The notes beneath the pieces are model-generated. The model was not told the DNA's origin. It searched no databases and was given only the letters and a program-made list of their open reading frames with translations. The translations under genes were made by a program, and so were the position numbers. From Flavobacterium tructae (GTDB taxonomy: Bacteria; Bacteroidota; Bacteroidia; Flavobacteriales; Flavobacteriaceae): a stretch of 64,000 nt of DNA. The stretch is from NCBI RefSeq assembly GCF_002217475.1, contig NZ_MUHH01000016.1, forward strand, positions 1 to 64,000, in the 5' to 3' direction. Position 1 is the first letter of the stretch, and every line of letters starts with the position of its first letter. This document shows, piece by piece, positions 17,547 to 25,809 of this stretch.

Positions 17547-18179
17547 TTATATAATTTTAATATCGATTTCAAACATTAAATCAAAAATGTCGAATATTGT
17601 TTCGGCATTTTTTTTTCGTGTTTTGGTTGTTATTTTGCCAATTGGAAGTCCTGAGTCTTCATTAATCTCCATTTCCTGAGCTGTAATTTCCAGTTTTTTT
17701 TCTTTTATAACCCGCATTACCCGATTCATATTTTTGTAATCAAAAGAGATTAAAAAGTGAATGTCTATTGTCTTTTCTATAATCTCACAGGCTTCCAGCG
17801 CCATTTGTGCTGTTGTTTTGTAAGCAGTGATCAGGCCACCAACGCCTAGTTTAATTCCTCCATAAATCCGAACTACTACTATTAAAACGTTGGTTACGCC
17901 AAAAGATTGTATCTGTCCGTAAATTGGTGCGCCTGCAGTGTTACTGGGTTCTCCGTCGTCATTGGCGCGGTAGGAAATTTTGGGCGCGGTTCCTAATTGG
18001 TAAGCATAACAATAATGTACGGCATGGGGATGCTGCTTTTTTAAGTTCTCAATAATAGGTTTTACCTCGTCTTCACTTTCGATAGGATAGGCATAGCCAA
18101 AGAATTTGCTGCTTTTTTCTTTTAAAAGCACTTCTTCAGATTCAAAAGAAATGGTCTGGTACGTATCGTTAATTTCCAA
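17547..18179 (-). CDS. YigZ/IMPACT-family protein
   Basis: A 210-residue protein of the UPF0029/IMPACT family. The N-terminal domain carries the signature DDGEPSNTAGAPIYGQI and RIYGGIKLGVGGLITAY. The C-terminal part (about 140-205) is the small ferredoxin-like domain. Family members act as regulators of translation or nucleic-acid binders, but the bacterial function is not settled. It converges with the thioesterase gene, with a 31-bp gap. Confidence 0.9.
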   Translation of the reverse strand: MEINDTYQTISFESEEVLLKEKSSKFFGYAYPIESEDEVKPIIENLKKQHPHAVHYCYAYQLGTAPKISYRANDDGEPSNTAGAPIYGQIQSFGVTNVLIVVVRIYGGIKLGVGGLITAYKTTAQMALEACEIIEKTIDIHFLISFDYKNMNRVMRVIKEKKLEITAQEMEINEDSGLPIGKITTKTRKKNAETIFDIFDLMFEIDIKII

Positions 18180-18279
18180 ATTGAGTTTGATTTTTTTTAG
18201 CCACTGATTAAAAAAGATTAAATGGATTTTATCTTTTTGTGTTTATGATTGATTTCTAAGCTAGGGTTGATTTTTTAGT

Positions 18280-18350
18280 CACAGATTATAATTGTAATGA
18301 AATCGGCGCAATCGGCGTAAAAAGAATTATTTTAATCATTTTAATCTGTG
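18280..18350. repeat. inverted CACAGATTA words in intergenic spacer
   Basis: CACAGATTA at 18280-18288 recurs inverted as TAATCTGTG at 18342-18350. Between them are two ATCGGCG words. This resembles other word-like intergenic repeats in the window. No gene is supported here. Confidence 0.45.
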
Positions 18351-18360
18351 GCAGAAAACG

Positions 18361-18963
18361 TTAAAGGATTTGTTTGTCAAATAAATCAATAACATCTTCT
18401 TGTCCAACTTGTAAATTCCAGACATGAAATCCCAGTGCTGCGGCTGAATCTGTATTTTCTTTTTTATCGTCTACAAACAAAGTTCTTTTTGGGGATAGTT
18501 CGTGTTTGTTGATGAGATATTGAAAGACTTCTGCATTTGGTTTTCGCATGCCAATTTCAAATGAAAAATAAACTTTTTCAAAGCATTGATAAAAATCACT
18601 GTAAAACGAAATACCAGTTTTACTTTCGAAAGTTTCAATATGTATAGAGTCAGTATTACTCAATAGAAACAAGCGGTATTTTTGAGACAACAGTTGTAAA
18701 AATTCCAGTCGGTATAACGGGAAGTCTGCTAAAATGGCGTTCCAAGCTTCCAGAATTTGTTCCGTAGTGGCATTTGGAAGTTGTTTTTGAAAGCCCGTCA
18801 GAAAATCCTCAGTTGAAATGTCTCCGGTTTCAAACAAAAGATTCAATTGATCTAATTCTGCATTCCATTCTTTTAGTCCTAATTTCTGCAATCCCGAAAT
18901 AGTTGCCTGTTTGTTCAGATTGATGAAAATATCTCCAAAGTCAAAAATTATAGTATCAATCAT
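18361..18963 (-). CDS. HAD-family phosphatase (YihX-like)
   Basis: A 200-residue hydrolase of HAD subfamily IA. Motif I is IIFDFGDIF with the nucleophile Asp at residue 8; as in the YihX branch the second acid of DxD is Gly. Motif II is LLSNTDS, motif III the KP in RKPNAEVF, and motif IV FVDDKKENTDSAAALG. A sugar-phosphate or nucleotide substrate is likely but unidentified. Its ATG overlaps the end of ribD by 8 bp, so the two are translationally coupled. Confidence 0.88.
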   Translation of the reverse strand: MIDTIIFDFGDIFINLNKQATISGLQKLGLKEWNAELDQLNLLFETGDISTEDFLTGFQKQLPNATTEQILEAWNAILADFPLYRLEFLQLLSQKYRLFLLSNTDSIHIETFESKTGISFYSDFYQCFEKVYFSFEIGMRKPNAEVFQYLINKHELSPKRTLFVDDKKENTDSAAALGFHVWNLQVGQEDVIDLFDKQIL

Positions 18964-20005
18964 GATTTCTAATGTTTAATAATTCGTCGTCGAGAATATT
19001 GGTTTTTGTCACGTTTTCTTTTGGAATAAGTGGTGCTTTAGTTCCGTTTTTGAAAGAGGTTTTTCCAATAAAAATGCGGGCTTCGTCCCAAATATTCTGG
19101 TCTATAAAGGATTGTAAAGTCTTAGCGCCTCCTTCGATAATAACAGACTGAATCTGATTTTGATACAAAGCTGTTGTGATCTGCGGTACAATGCTACGTT
19201 CAAAATCGATTACTGTAAAGGTAGTGTTTTCTGTTGGAAGGCTGGTTTCAGATTTTGTAAATACGATGGTTTTTATGCTATCGTCAAAAACAAAACTGTC
19301 TTTCGAAATGCGGTTATTTTGATCCAAAATAACCCTCACCGGATTATTCCCTGACCAATCTCTGGTATTTAATTTCGGGTTGTCATCAATAACAGTTTGT
19401 GTTCCCGCTAAAATTGCCTGTTCTTCACTTCTCCATTTGTGAACCAATTGTCTGGAATAGGAATTGGTAATCCAAATTGGTTCTCTTTCTGCATCTTTTT
19501 GTTTTTCAGGAGATAAAAAACCATCCTGACTTTCGGCCCATTTTAATAGTATATAAGGTCTCTGTTTTTGGTGAAAAGTAAAAAAGCGTTTATTAAGTTC
19601 GTAACATTCTTTTTCTAAAACTCCAACAGTAACATTTGTTCCGGCTTCGATTAGTTTTTTGATGCCCTTTCCTGCTACTTTTTCATTGGGATCAACAGTT
19701 CCAACAACCACATGTGGAATTTTATGTTCTATAATTAAGTCACAGCATGGAGGTGTCTTCCCAAAATGGCTGCAAGGTTCTAAACTAACGTATATCGTCG
19801 CTTTGCTTAACAGTGATTTGTCTTTTACAGAACGTACGGCATTAACCTCTGCATGTGGTTCTCCCGCTTTTTTGTGCCAGCCTTCTCCGATGATCTGATT
19901 GTTGTAAACAATTACGCTCCCAACCATGGGGTTTGGATAAGTAGTTCCAAAACCATTTTGAGCCAGTTCGATGCAGCGTTTTATGTATTTTTCATGTATA
20001 TTCAC
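18956..20005 (-). CDS. ribD: bifunctional riboflavin biosynthesis protein RibD
   Basis: Deaminase/reductase of riboflavin synthesis. The N-terminal deaminase has the zinc site HAEVNA and PCSHFGKTPPCCD; the C-terminal reductase spans about 150-350 with VRVILDQNNRI and VIIEGGAKTLQSF. I place the start at the GTG at 20005: it aligns with the usual N terminus (NIHEKYIKRCIELAQNG), and a -7 promoter box lies only 4 bp upstream, so the longer frame to 20062 would be upstream of transcription. The transcript would be nearly leaderless. Confidence 0.94.
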   Translation of the reverse strand: MNIHEKYIKRCIELAQNGFGTTYPNPMVGSVIVYNNQIIGEGWHKKAGEPHAEVNAVRSVKDKSLLSKATIYVSLEPCSHFGKTPPCCDLIIEHKIPHVVVGTVDPNEKVAGKGIKKLIEAGTNVTVGVLEKECYELNKRFFTFHQKQRPYILLKWAESQDGFLSPEKQKDAEREPIWITNSYSRQLVHKWRSEEQAILAGTQTVIDDNPKLNTRDWSGNNPVRVILDQNNRISKDSFVFDDSIKTIVFTKSETSLPTENTTFTVIDFERSIVPQITTALYQNQIQSVIIEGGAKTLQSFIDQNIWDEARIFIGKTSFKNGTKAPLIPKENVTKTNILDDELLNIRNHD

Positions 20006-20009
20006 GATA

Positions 20010-20017
20010 CAAAAGTA
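20010..20017 (-). promoter_or_regulatory. -7 promoter box of ribD
   Basis: Reads TACTTTTG on the minus strand, 4 bp before the GTG start of ribD. It fixes that start and suggests a very short or absent leader. A divergent box for the acetyltransferase is at 20081-20088. Confidence 0.6.
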
Positions 20018-20080
20018 GTTAATTTTGAGTTTAGTCCCGATAGTTTTGGGGGAGTTAAGCAACTATCGAAAAAGTATTTT

Positions 20081-20088
20081 TACTTTTG
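20081..20088 (+). promoter_or_regulatory. -7 promoter box of the acetyltransferase gene
   Basis: TACTTTTG, an exact match to the consensus, 26 bp before the ATG at 20115. An AGGAG at 20101-20105 could serve as ribosome binding site, unusual in this window. Confidence 0.55.
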
Positions 20089-20114
20089 TAATGACATTAA
20101 AGGAGTAATGAAAT

Positions 20115-20600
20115 ATGGAAAATTGGACTATTAGAGCTATTAAAAAAGAAGACAATCAGGCAGTTGCACATTTAATACGATCCGTATTTGATGAAATGGA
20201 AATACCTAAAGTAGGAACTGCTTATGAAGATCCGTATTTAGATTTAATGTTTGAAGAATACAATAAGCCGAAATCAGTTTATTATGTGGTTGAAAAGGAA
20301 GGTGAAATTATAGGCTGCTGTGGAATTGCGCCTTTAGAAAATGGTTCTCCGGAGATTTGTGAGTTGCAGAAGATGTATTTCTTGCCGAAAACCAGGGGCT
20401 TGGGAATTGGAAGTGTGATGATGAAGAAGTGTTTAGAGCAAGCGAAAATTTTTGGTTTTGAAAAATGTTATATCGAGACGATGCCTTTTATGCATGCCGC
20501 GCAAAAATTATATGTAAAATCAGGTTTTGAATATTTAGAAGCTCCTATGGGTAACACAGGTCACAGTTCCTGTCCTGTTTGGATGTTGAAAAAATTATAG
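20115..20600 (+). CDS. GNAT-family N-acetyltransferase
   Basis: A 161-residue acetyltransferase with the full GNAT fold. The N-terminal WTIRAIKKEDNQAVAHLIR is typical, followed by EICELQKMYFLPKTRGLGIGSVMMKKCL, which contains the acetyl-CoA-binding motif RGLGIG, and by a C-terminal YVKSGFEYLEAP. Substrate unknown. It diverges from ribD and has its own -7 box and AGGAG. Confidence 0.88.
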   Translation: MENWTIRAIKKEDNQAVAHLIRSVFDEMEIPKVGTAYEDPYLDLMFEEYNKPKSVYYVVEKEGEIIGCCGIAPLENGSPEICELQKMYFLPKTRGLGIGSVMMKKCLEQAKIFGFEKCYIETMPFMHAAQKLYVKSGFEYLEAPMGNTGHSSCPVWMLKKL

Positions 20601-20685
20601 GAAATTAGTGTAGCAAATTAACGTTACAATACTTATCTTGTAATACGGTTGCCCTTGGCTGAAAAATAATGCTCAAATACCCAAA

Positions 20686-21540
20686 ATGAAAATCAAACAA
20701 TATCGGACTCAGTTCATTAAAGATTTATCACCCTTTTACGATGCGTATGAAGCGGAAAGTTTTTTTTATTTAATTCTTGAAGATAAGCATCAATTACGAC
20801 AAATTGATTTGGCATTGAATCATGAATTGGCTTTTTCAGAAGATGATTTTCTGATTTGGGATTTTTTAGTACTGCAATTAAAGAAAGAAGTTCCGATTCA
20901 GTATTTGTTAGGTAAAACCCATTTTTACGGCTTAGATTTCGAAGTCAATGAAAATGTTCTGATTCCCCGTCCCGAAACAGAAGAGTTGGTGGAATGGATT
21001 GTTAATGATAATTCAGGAGGAACTAAATCAAAAAAAATCAAGATCCTTGATATTGGAACCGGCAGTGGCTGCATTGCCATTTCTTTGGCAAAAAACCTTC
21101 CCCATGCAGAAGTGTATGCAATTGACGTTTCTAAAAAAGCAATAGCAACGGCTAAAAGAAATGCAGTCCGGAATAAAGTTGAAGTTACTTTTATGCTTCA
21201 GAATATTTTAGAGGCAGAAGAATTGAAGCACAACTTTGATATCATTGTTTCAAATCCGCCTTATGTACGGAATTTAGAAAAAGAAGAGATTAAAAAGAAT
21301 GTTTTGGACTATGAGCCGCATTTAGCTCTTTTTGTAGACGATAACGATGCTTTGATTTTTTACAGAAAAATAGCTGAACTGGCCAGGGAAAATCTTTTGC
21401 AAAACGGACAATTGTACTTCGAAATCAATCAGTATCTGGGGAAAGAGATGATTGATTTATTGGAAAAGATGAATTTCAATAATATTGAACTGAAAAAAGA
21501 TATTTACGATAATGATCGTATGATTAAGGGAACTGTTTGA
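20686..21540 (+). CDS. prmC: release factor glutamine methyltransferase PrmC
   Basis: Methylates the Gln of the GGQ motif in peptide-chain release factors. The SAM site is LDIGTGSGCIAISLA and the catalytic loop is the diagnostic SNPPYVRNLEKEEI, followed by NVLDYEPHLALF. The N-terminal helical domain (about 1-75) recognises release factors. At 284 residues the length is normal. Confidence 0.95.
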   Translation: MKIKQYRTQFIKDLSPFYDAYEAESFFYLILEDKHQLRQIDLALNHELAFSEDDFLIWDFLVLQLKKEVPIQYLLGKTHFYGLDFEVNENVLIPRPETEELVEWIVNDNSGGTKSKKIKILDIGTGSGCIAISLAKNLPHAEVYAIDVSKKAIATAKRNAVRNKVEVTFMLQNILEAEELKHNFDIIVSNPPYVRNLEKEEIKKNVLDYEPHLALFVDDNDALIFYRKIAELARENLLQNGQLYFEINQYLGKEMIDLLEKMNFNNIELKKDIYDNDRMIKGTV

Positions 21541-21606
21541 GTTTGCAGTCGCAGTCTCAATTTTTAGTCTCAGTCTCAGTTTTCAGTCTTACAACTAACT
21601 GCAAAC
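21541..21606. repeat. word-like inverted repeat (CAGTCT/ACTG words)
   Basis: GTTTGCAGT at 21541-21549 recurs inverted as ACTGCAAAC at 21598-21606. The DNA between is built from CAGTCTCAG-like words. It separates two convergent genes and could form a long imperfect hairpin; terminator activity is possible. Confidence 0.55.
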
Positions 21607-21625
21607 TGTAACTGTAAACTAGAAA

Positions 21626-22870
21626 TTATTCATATCGTAATGCTTCAATCGGATCCAGTTGTGATGCTTTTATTGCCGGATACAGACCGGAAACAATGGC
21701 AACCATAAAACTGGTAGCAAAAGCAGCAAAGATAGCTACCCAAGGAATTACAAAAGCAAAACTCATCGCGGCTGCAAAGGCAAATCCAACAAGAATTCCT
21801 AATACAATACCAACCAAGCCGCCTATTTGACCAATTAATAAGGTTTCGATAAAAAACTGTACTGAAATCGTTATTTTGGTTGCTCCCAGGGCTTTTCGAA
21901 CGCCAATTTCACGGGTTCGTTCTGTAACCGAAACAATCATAATGTTCATTAAAGCAATTGATGACCCCAGAATCGTGATGATACTAATAATCCAGGAGGC
22001 CCATCCGAGATATTTGGTGATTCCCAGAATTCGGTTAATTAAATCGTCACTTCTCCCAATACCAAAATTGTTGTCACGAACAGGGCTTAATTTGCGAACC
22101 CTGCGCATCGTACTTGTGGCATTGTCTACAGCTTCGTCCAAAAGTTCTTTTTTTGAAACCATCACGCTAATGGTGTAGTTGATTTTTGGTGTAGTAAACA
22201 AAGATCGTGCGACCTGAATTGGAATTAAAACACGTAAATCCTGACTGTTACCGAAGGTTGAGCCTTTTTCTTTTAAAACACCGATCACTTTGAATCGGGC
22301 ACCGCGGATAGAGATAATTTTATCAATTGGGTTAACGTCTTTTAGTAAGCCTTTTTCAAAATCAGAACCTACAACACACGAGTAAGTATTGTTTTCAATG
22401 TCGAATTGGTTGAAAGAACGGCCTAAAGTAGTTTCCAGACCTGAATTAGAGATAAAATGCTCGTCGACACCAACAATCGTAATTTCCGGATCGGTTTTTT
22501 GGTCTGAATATTTTACTTCAGCTTTAGAGGTAGCGGTAAAAGAAAGTGAAGTTTCGGTAAAAGGATATTTGTATTTATTTTTGAAGGCTACTGCCTCCGG
22601 GTAAGAAATAATCGGATTGATGATTTCGCGTTCGTTTCCTCCTCTGTTTTTTAGATTGTTTTCGTATTGATTGATGTTAAAGGTGTTGGCACCCATGGAT
22701 GCAAAATTGGTCGAAACCGTATTTTCAAGTGCCGTAACGACCGTCAGGATTCCTACCAAAGCAGTAATTCCGATAGCAATAATTAAAACGGTAAGAATCG
22801 TACGCAGCAATTGAGTTTTGATAGAACCAAAAGCAATTCGGATATTTTCTTTAAATAATTTTAGCATCAT
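21626..22870 (-). CDS. ABC transporter permease, MacB/FtsX type
   Basis: A 414-residue inner-membrane protein. One N-terminal membrane segment (about 20-42) is followed by a large extracytoplasmic MacB core domain (about 45-270) and three C-terminal membrane segments with the FtsX block ITILGSSIALMNIMIVSVTERTREIGVRKALGA. Such permeases pair with a MacB/LolD-like ATPase and drive lipoprotein or efflux mechanotransmission. No ATPase gene is adjacent, so the partner is encoded elsewhere. It converges with prmC. Confidence 0.92.
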   Translation of the reverse strand: MMLKLFKENIRIAFGSIKTQLLRTILTVLIIAIGITALVGILTVVTALENTVSTNFASMGANTFNINQYENNLKNRGGNEREIINPIISYPEAVAFKNKYKYPFTETSLSFTATSKAEVKYSDQKTDPEITIVGVDEHFISNSGLETTLGRSFNQFDIENNTYSCVVGSDFEKGLLKDVNPIDKIISIRGARFKVIGVLKEKGSTFGNSQDLRVLIPIQVARSLFTTPKINYTISVMVSKKELLDEAVDNATSTMRRVRKLSPVRDNNFGIGRSDDLINRILGITKYLGWASWIISIITILGSSIALMNIMIVSVTERTREIGVRKALGATKITISVQFFIETLLIGQIGGLVGIVLGILVGFAFAAAMSFAFVIPWVAIFAAFATSFMVAIVSGLYPAIKASQLDPIEALRYE

Positions 22871-23034
22871 GATCTATTTGTCACGAAAATACGTTTTTTG
22901 TTACAAGTTTGTTTTCGAAGTGGTATTATTTATTTTAAAAAGTAAGATATTTGCAGTCGTTCAGAATCTGAGAAAAGGAAGTTCTGAAAAGACAGTAATT
23001 CATAAGGAGATTTTTAAATTTTAAGATTCAAAAA

Positions 23035-23078
23035 AAATCTAATAATCTAAAGATCCAAAAATCTAATAATCTAAAAAA
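23035..23078. repeat. AATCTAATAATCTAAA word repeats before hisS
   Basis: The leader of hisS consists of repeated, direct, near-identical AATCTAA words over about 40 bp. A near match to the -7 box (GATATTTG) is about 130 bp upstream of hisS. Function unknown; it belongs to the same class of low-complexity spacers as others here. Confidence 0.4.
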
Positions 23079-24506
23079 ATGGCTTCAAAACCAAGCATAC
23101 CACAAGGAACAAGAGATTTTTCACCGGCGGAGGTGTCAAAACGTCAATATATTATTCAGGTTATCAAACATAATTTTGAGAAATTTGGCTTTCAGCCGAT
23201 TGAAACCCCTTCATTTGAAAATTCAGATACTTTGATGGGGAAGTACGGGGAAGAAGGAGATCGTTTGATTTTTAAAATATTAAATTCAGGAAATTTTTTC
23301 TACAATAAAAGTAAAATTGAACTGCCAAAATCTATCGAGCAGCTTCAGGCTGTTTCTGCTGATAAAATTACTATTGCAGAAAGAGTTGAATTAAATTCGT
23401 TTACAAAACAAATTTCTGAAAAAGCATTGCGTTATGACTTAACAGTTCCATTTGCGAGATATGTGGTGCAACACCAGAATGAAATCGAGTTTCCGTTTAA
23501 AAGATATCAGATTCAGCCGGTTTGGAGAGCTGATCGTCCGCAAAAAGGGCGTTTTAGAGAGTTTTTCCAGTGTGATGCCGATGTGGTGGGCTCAAAATCG
23601 TTGTGGCAGGAAGTAGAATTGGTGCAATTATACGATACCGTTTTTACTGCATTAGGTTTAGAAGGGGTAACCATTAAAATCAATAACAGAAAAATTTTAT
23701 CCGGAATTGCTGAGGTGATTGGTGCTTCTGATAAATTAATTGATTTTACGGTGGCTCTTGATAAACTGGATAAAATCGGTGAAGATGGTGTGAAAAAAGA
23801 AATGATCGAGAATGGTATTTCTGAAGAAGCATTGGTAAAAGTGCAGCCTCTTTTTAGTTTTACCGGAACTTTTGCAGATAAAATCAATCAGCTTTCAGAT
23901 TTATTAGCAGCGTCAGAAGAAGGAATGAAAGGTGTGGAGGAGCTTAAATTTATTTGTGACAATGTGGCAACTTTAGGATTGTCGACAGCTACTTTAGATT
24001 TAGATGTGACTCTTGCTCGTGGATTAAACTATTATACCGGAGCCATTTTCGAAGTAGCGGCTCCAAAATCAGTTTCGATGGGTTCTATCGGAGGTGGTGG
24101 AAGATACGACGATTTGACGGGTATTTTTGGTTTGAAAAATATGAGTGGTGTTGGAATTTCTTTCGGACTAGATCGTATTTATTTGGTTTTAGAAGAACTT
24201 CAGTTGTTCCCGGAAACTGTTTCGGCGACTTCAAAAGCATTGTTTATTAATTACGGAGATGCAGAGGCTTTGTATGCGTCACAGGCCATTCAGAAATTAC
24301 GTCAGGAAAATATAAAAGTAGAGCTTTATCCGGATAACGTAAAAGTAGGGAAACAGTTTCAATATGCTGATAAAAGACTGATTCCTTTCGCGGTAATTGC
24401 GGGAGATCAGGAAATCGCTTCGAATTCGTATTCACTTAAAAACCTGGTAACAGGCGAGCAGATTACGGTAGATTTTGAAGGATTGAAAAATGCTTTGCTG
24501 GCTTAG
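23079..24506 (+). CDS. hisS: histidyl-tRNA synthetase
   Basis: Class II aminoacyl-tRNA synthetase. The N terminus has PQGTRDFSP; motif 2 is [21 protein letters not shown]; the histidine-specific [14 protein letters not shown] and motif 3 [13 protein letters not shown] are present. The C-terminal anticodon-binding domain spans about 380-475. At 475 residues it is somewhat longer than the E. coli enzyme (424), owing to an insertion near residue 85-115. It ends at a strong terminator. Confidence 0.97.
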   Translation: MASKPSIPQGTRDFSPAEVSKRQYIIQVIKHNFEKFGFQPIETPSFENSDTLMGKYGEEGDRLIFKILNSGNFFYNKSKIELPKSIEQLQAVSADKITIAERVELNSFTKQISEKALRYDLTVPFARYVVQHQNEIEFPFKRYQIQPVWRADRPQKGRFREFFQCDADVVGSKSLWQEVELVQLYDTVFTALGLEGVTIKINNRKILSGIAEVIGASDKLIDFTVALDKLDKIGEDGVKKEMIENGISEEALVKVQPLFSFTGTFADKINQLSDLLAASEEGMKGVEELKFICDNVATLGLSTATLDLDVTLARGLNYYTGAIFEVAAPKSVSMGSIGGGGRYDDLTGIFGLKNMSGVGISFGLDRIYLVLEELQLFPETVSATSKALFINYGDAEALYASQAIQKLRQENIKVELYPDNVKVGKQFQYADKRLIPFAVIAGDQEIASNSYSLKNLVTGEQITVDFEGLKNALLA

Positions 24507-24535
24507 ATTTTTATGCTGAAATAAAATATTTTTTT

Positions 24536-24568
24536 GCGCAGATTCAGTCGAATTTGCGCATTTTTTTT
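24536..24568 (+). terminator. rho-independent terminator of hisS
   Basis: Stem GCGCAGATTC / GAATTTGCGC (one G-T pair) with a four-base loop, followed by A and eight T, 30 bp after the stop. Confidence 0.85.
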
Positions 24569-24594
24569 ACTTAAACGAGATCTAAAAAAGGAAT

Positions 24595-25088
24595 AATTCG
24601 AGAATTCGTAACAGAAAGGAGACAAGTCTGACGTGATTATTTTTCACGCAGATTCGGCAGATTCGGCAGATTTTTTGTTTTTGCGTAAGCTTGTTAAGAA
24701 CTAATTCGGGAATTCGTGGCGGAAGGGAGACAAGTCTGACTTGATTATTTTTCACGCAGATTCGGCAGATTAAGCAAATTTTTTGTTTTTACGTAAGCTT
24801 GTTAAGAAATAATTCGCGAATTCGTGGCAGAAAGGAGATAAGTCTGGTGTGATTTTTTTCACGCAGATTCGGCAGATTAAGTAGATTTTTTGTTTTTACG
24901 TAAGCTTGTTAAGAACTAATTCGAGAATTCGTGGCGGAAGGGAGACAAGTCTGGTGTGATTTTTTTCACGCAGATTCGGCAGATTAAGCAGATTTTTTGT
25001 TTTTATGTAGGCTTGTTAAGAATTAATTCGTGAATTCGTGGCTAAAAAAAGATAAGTTTGGCTTGATTTTTACTTCAAGCAGATTTAC
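24595..25088. repeat. tandem array of about 108-bp units, four full copies plus one partial
   Basis: Unit starts, marked by AATTCGnGAATTCG, are at 24595, 24703, 24811, 24918 and 25025, giving periods of 108, 108, 107 and 107. Each unit has, in order, a near-palindromic AATTCG box, a GGAGACAAGTCTG-like block (itself containing palindromic bases), a CACGCAGATTCGGCAGATT block with a nested 9-bp GCAGATTnn repeat, and ACGTAAGCTTGTTAAGAA. Copies 1-4 are highly similar and the fifth decays after about 60 bp. An isolated AATTCGCGAATTCG fragment recurs at 25463-25476. No open reading frame runs through the array. Confidence 0.88.
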
Positions 25089-25254
25089 TTTTACATCCGT
25101 TAGTAAATGGTCTGTTCAAAGAATGTTTTTTGTAATTCGTTGCAGAAGAAAAAGTTAGGTAAAGAGCTGTAGTGTTGCTGATTTTTTATTGAATTAAAAG
25201 CGGTGAAATAGTTGCCGGAAGAGAAAAAAAACGTTTAATTTGCGACTTCAAAAT

Positions 25255-25325
25255 ACGGGCGTAGTTCAAGGGTAGAATAGCGGTCTCCAAAACCGTTGAT
25301 GGGGGTTCGAATCCCTCCGCCCGTG
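25255..25325 (+). tRNA. trnW: tRNA-Trp (anticodon CCA)
   Basis: A 71-base cloverleaf can be drawn by hand. Acceptor ACGGGCG pairs with CGCCCGT, the D arm is GTTC/GAAT, the anticodon stem GCGGT/ACCGT holds the loop CTCCAAA (anticodon CCA), and the T arm is GGGGG/CCCTC around TTCGAAT. The discriminator base is G and the 3' CCA is not encoded. A TTG at 25212 and a TTAATTTG at 25235 upstream could be its promoter. It stands alone beside the tandem repeat array. Confidence 0.93.
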
Positions 25326-25520
25326 CAATAATAGTCTTGCTTCCTCTGTTTAAGATTATTGCTTTACTGACTTAGTTCTTTATGTCAGTTGGATAAATTG
25401 GAGGTTTTTTGTCTCTCATAGATTCTGTAAATTTATTTTGGTTGAAAAGTCACATTAGAAATAATTCGCGAATTCGAGGTGGTCAAAAAATGTTCTAACA
25501 CAATCACAAAAGAAATCATA

Positions 25521-25556
25521 AAAAAAAGCTTCGTCTCATAAGGCGAAGCTTTTTTT
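25521..25556. terminator. bidirectional rho-independent terminator
   Basis: Stem GCTTCGTC / GGCGAAGC (one G-T pair) with a six-base loop, flanked by a seven-A run and a seven-T run. It lies about 200 bp after tRNA-Trp and 250 bp before grpE. Confidence 0.8.
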
Positions 25557-25740
25557 AATATAAGGTAAACTTGAATTAATAATTATTTACAAAGCCGAGG
25601 CTAACCCTTAAATTCAATTTTGATAGGTAATAATTTAGTTTTCAATTGGATTTCAAATATACTATAATCTATATCGTGATAGTCTTAAAATTATACTAAA
25701 TTTTAAAAGGCTGTTTTTACTTTTTAAATGACTCAGTTTT

Positions 25741-25786
25741 AATAAAGTGACAATTTGACATTTTGAAAGATTTGGCAGTACTTTTG
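25741..25786 (+). promoter_or_regulatory. grpE-dnaJ promoter with TGACA direct repeat
   Basis: TACTTTTG at 25779-25786 is an exact -7 match, 24 bp before the grpE ATG. A TTTG at 25754-25757 is near the expected -33 position. Upstream, GTGACAATTTGACATTTTGA contains TGACA twice with a 9-bp phase; this could be an operator for heat-shock control, but I know of no proof. Confidence 0.5.
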
Positions 25787-25809
25787 CAATCCAAAAGAAA
25801 GAATAAAAA

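Larger units (their letters stand above)
25326..25809. other. 484-bp intergenic region between tRNA-Trp and grpE
   Basis: No gene is supported here. It contains the orphan AATTCGCGAATTCG piece at 25463, related to the tandem array, a strong bidirectional terminator at 25521-25556, and the grpE promoter near its right end. The rest is AT-rich DNA with no feature I can name. Confidence 0.6.

Noticed and set aside
18956..20062. Longer ribD start at 20062
   Set aside because: The extra residues lie upstream of a perfect -7 box and do not align with the family N terminus.
24595..25088. CRISPR array
   Set aside because: The repeats are about 108 bp, contiguous and lack unique spacers; no cas genes are present.
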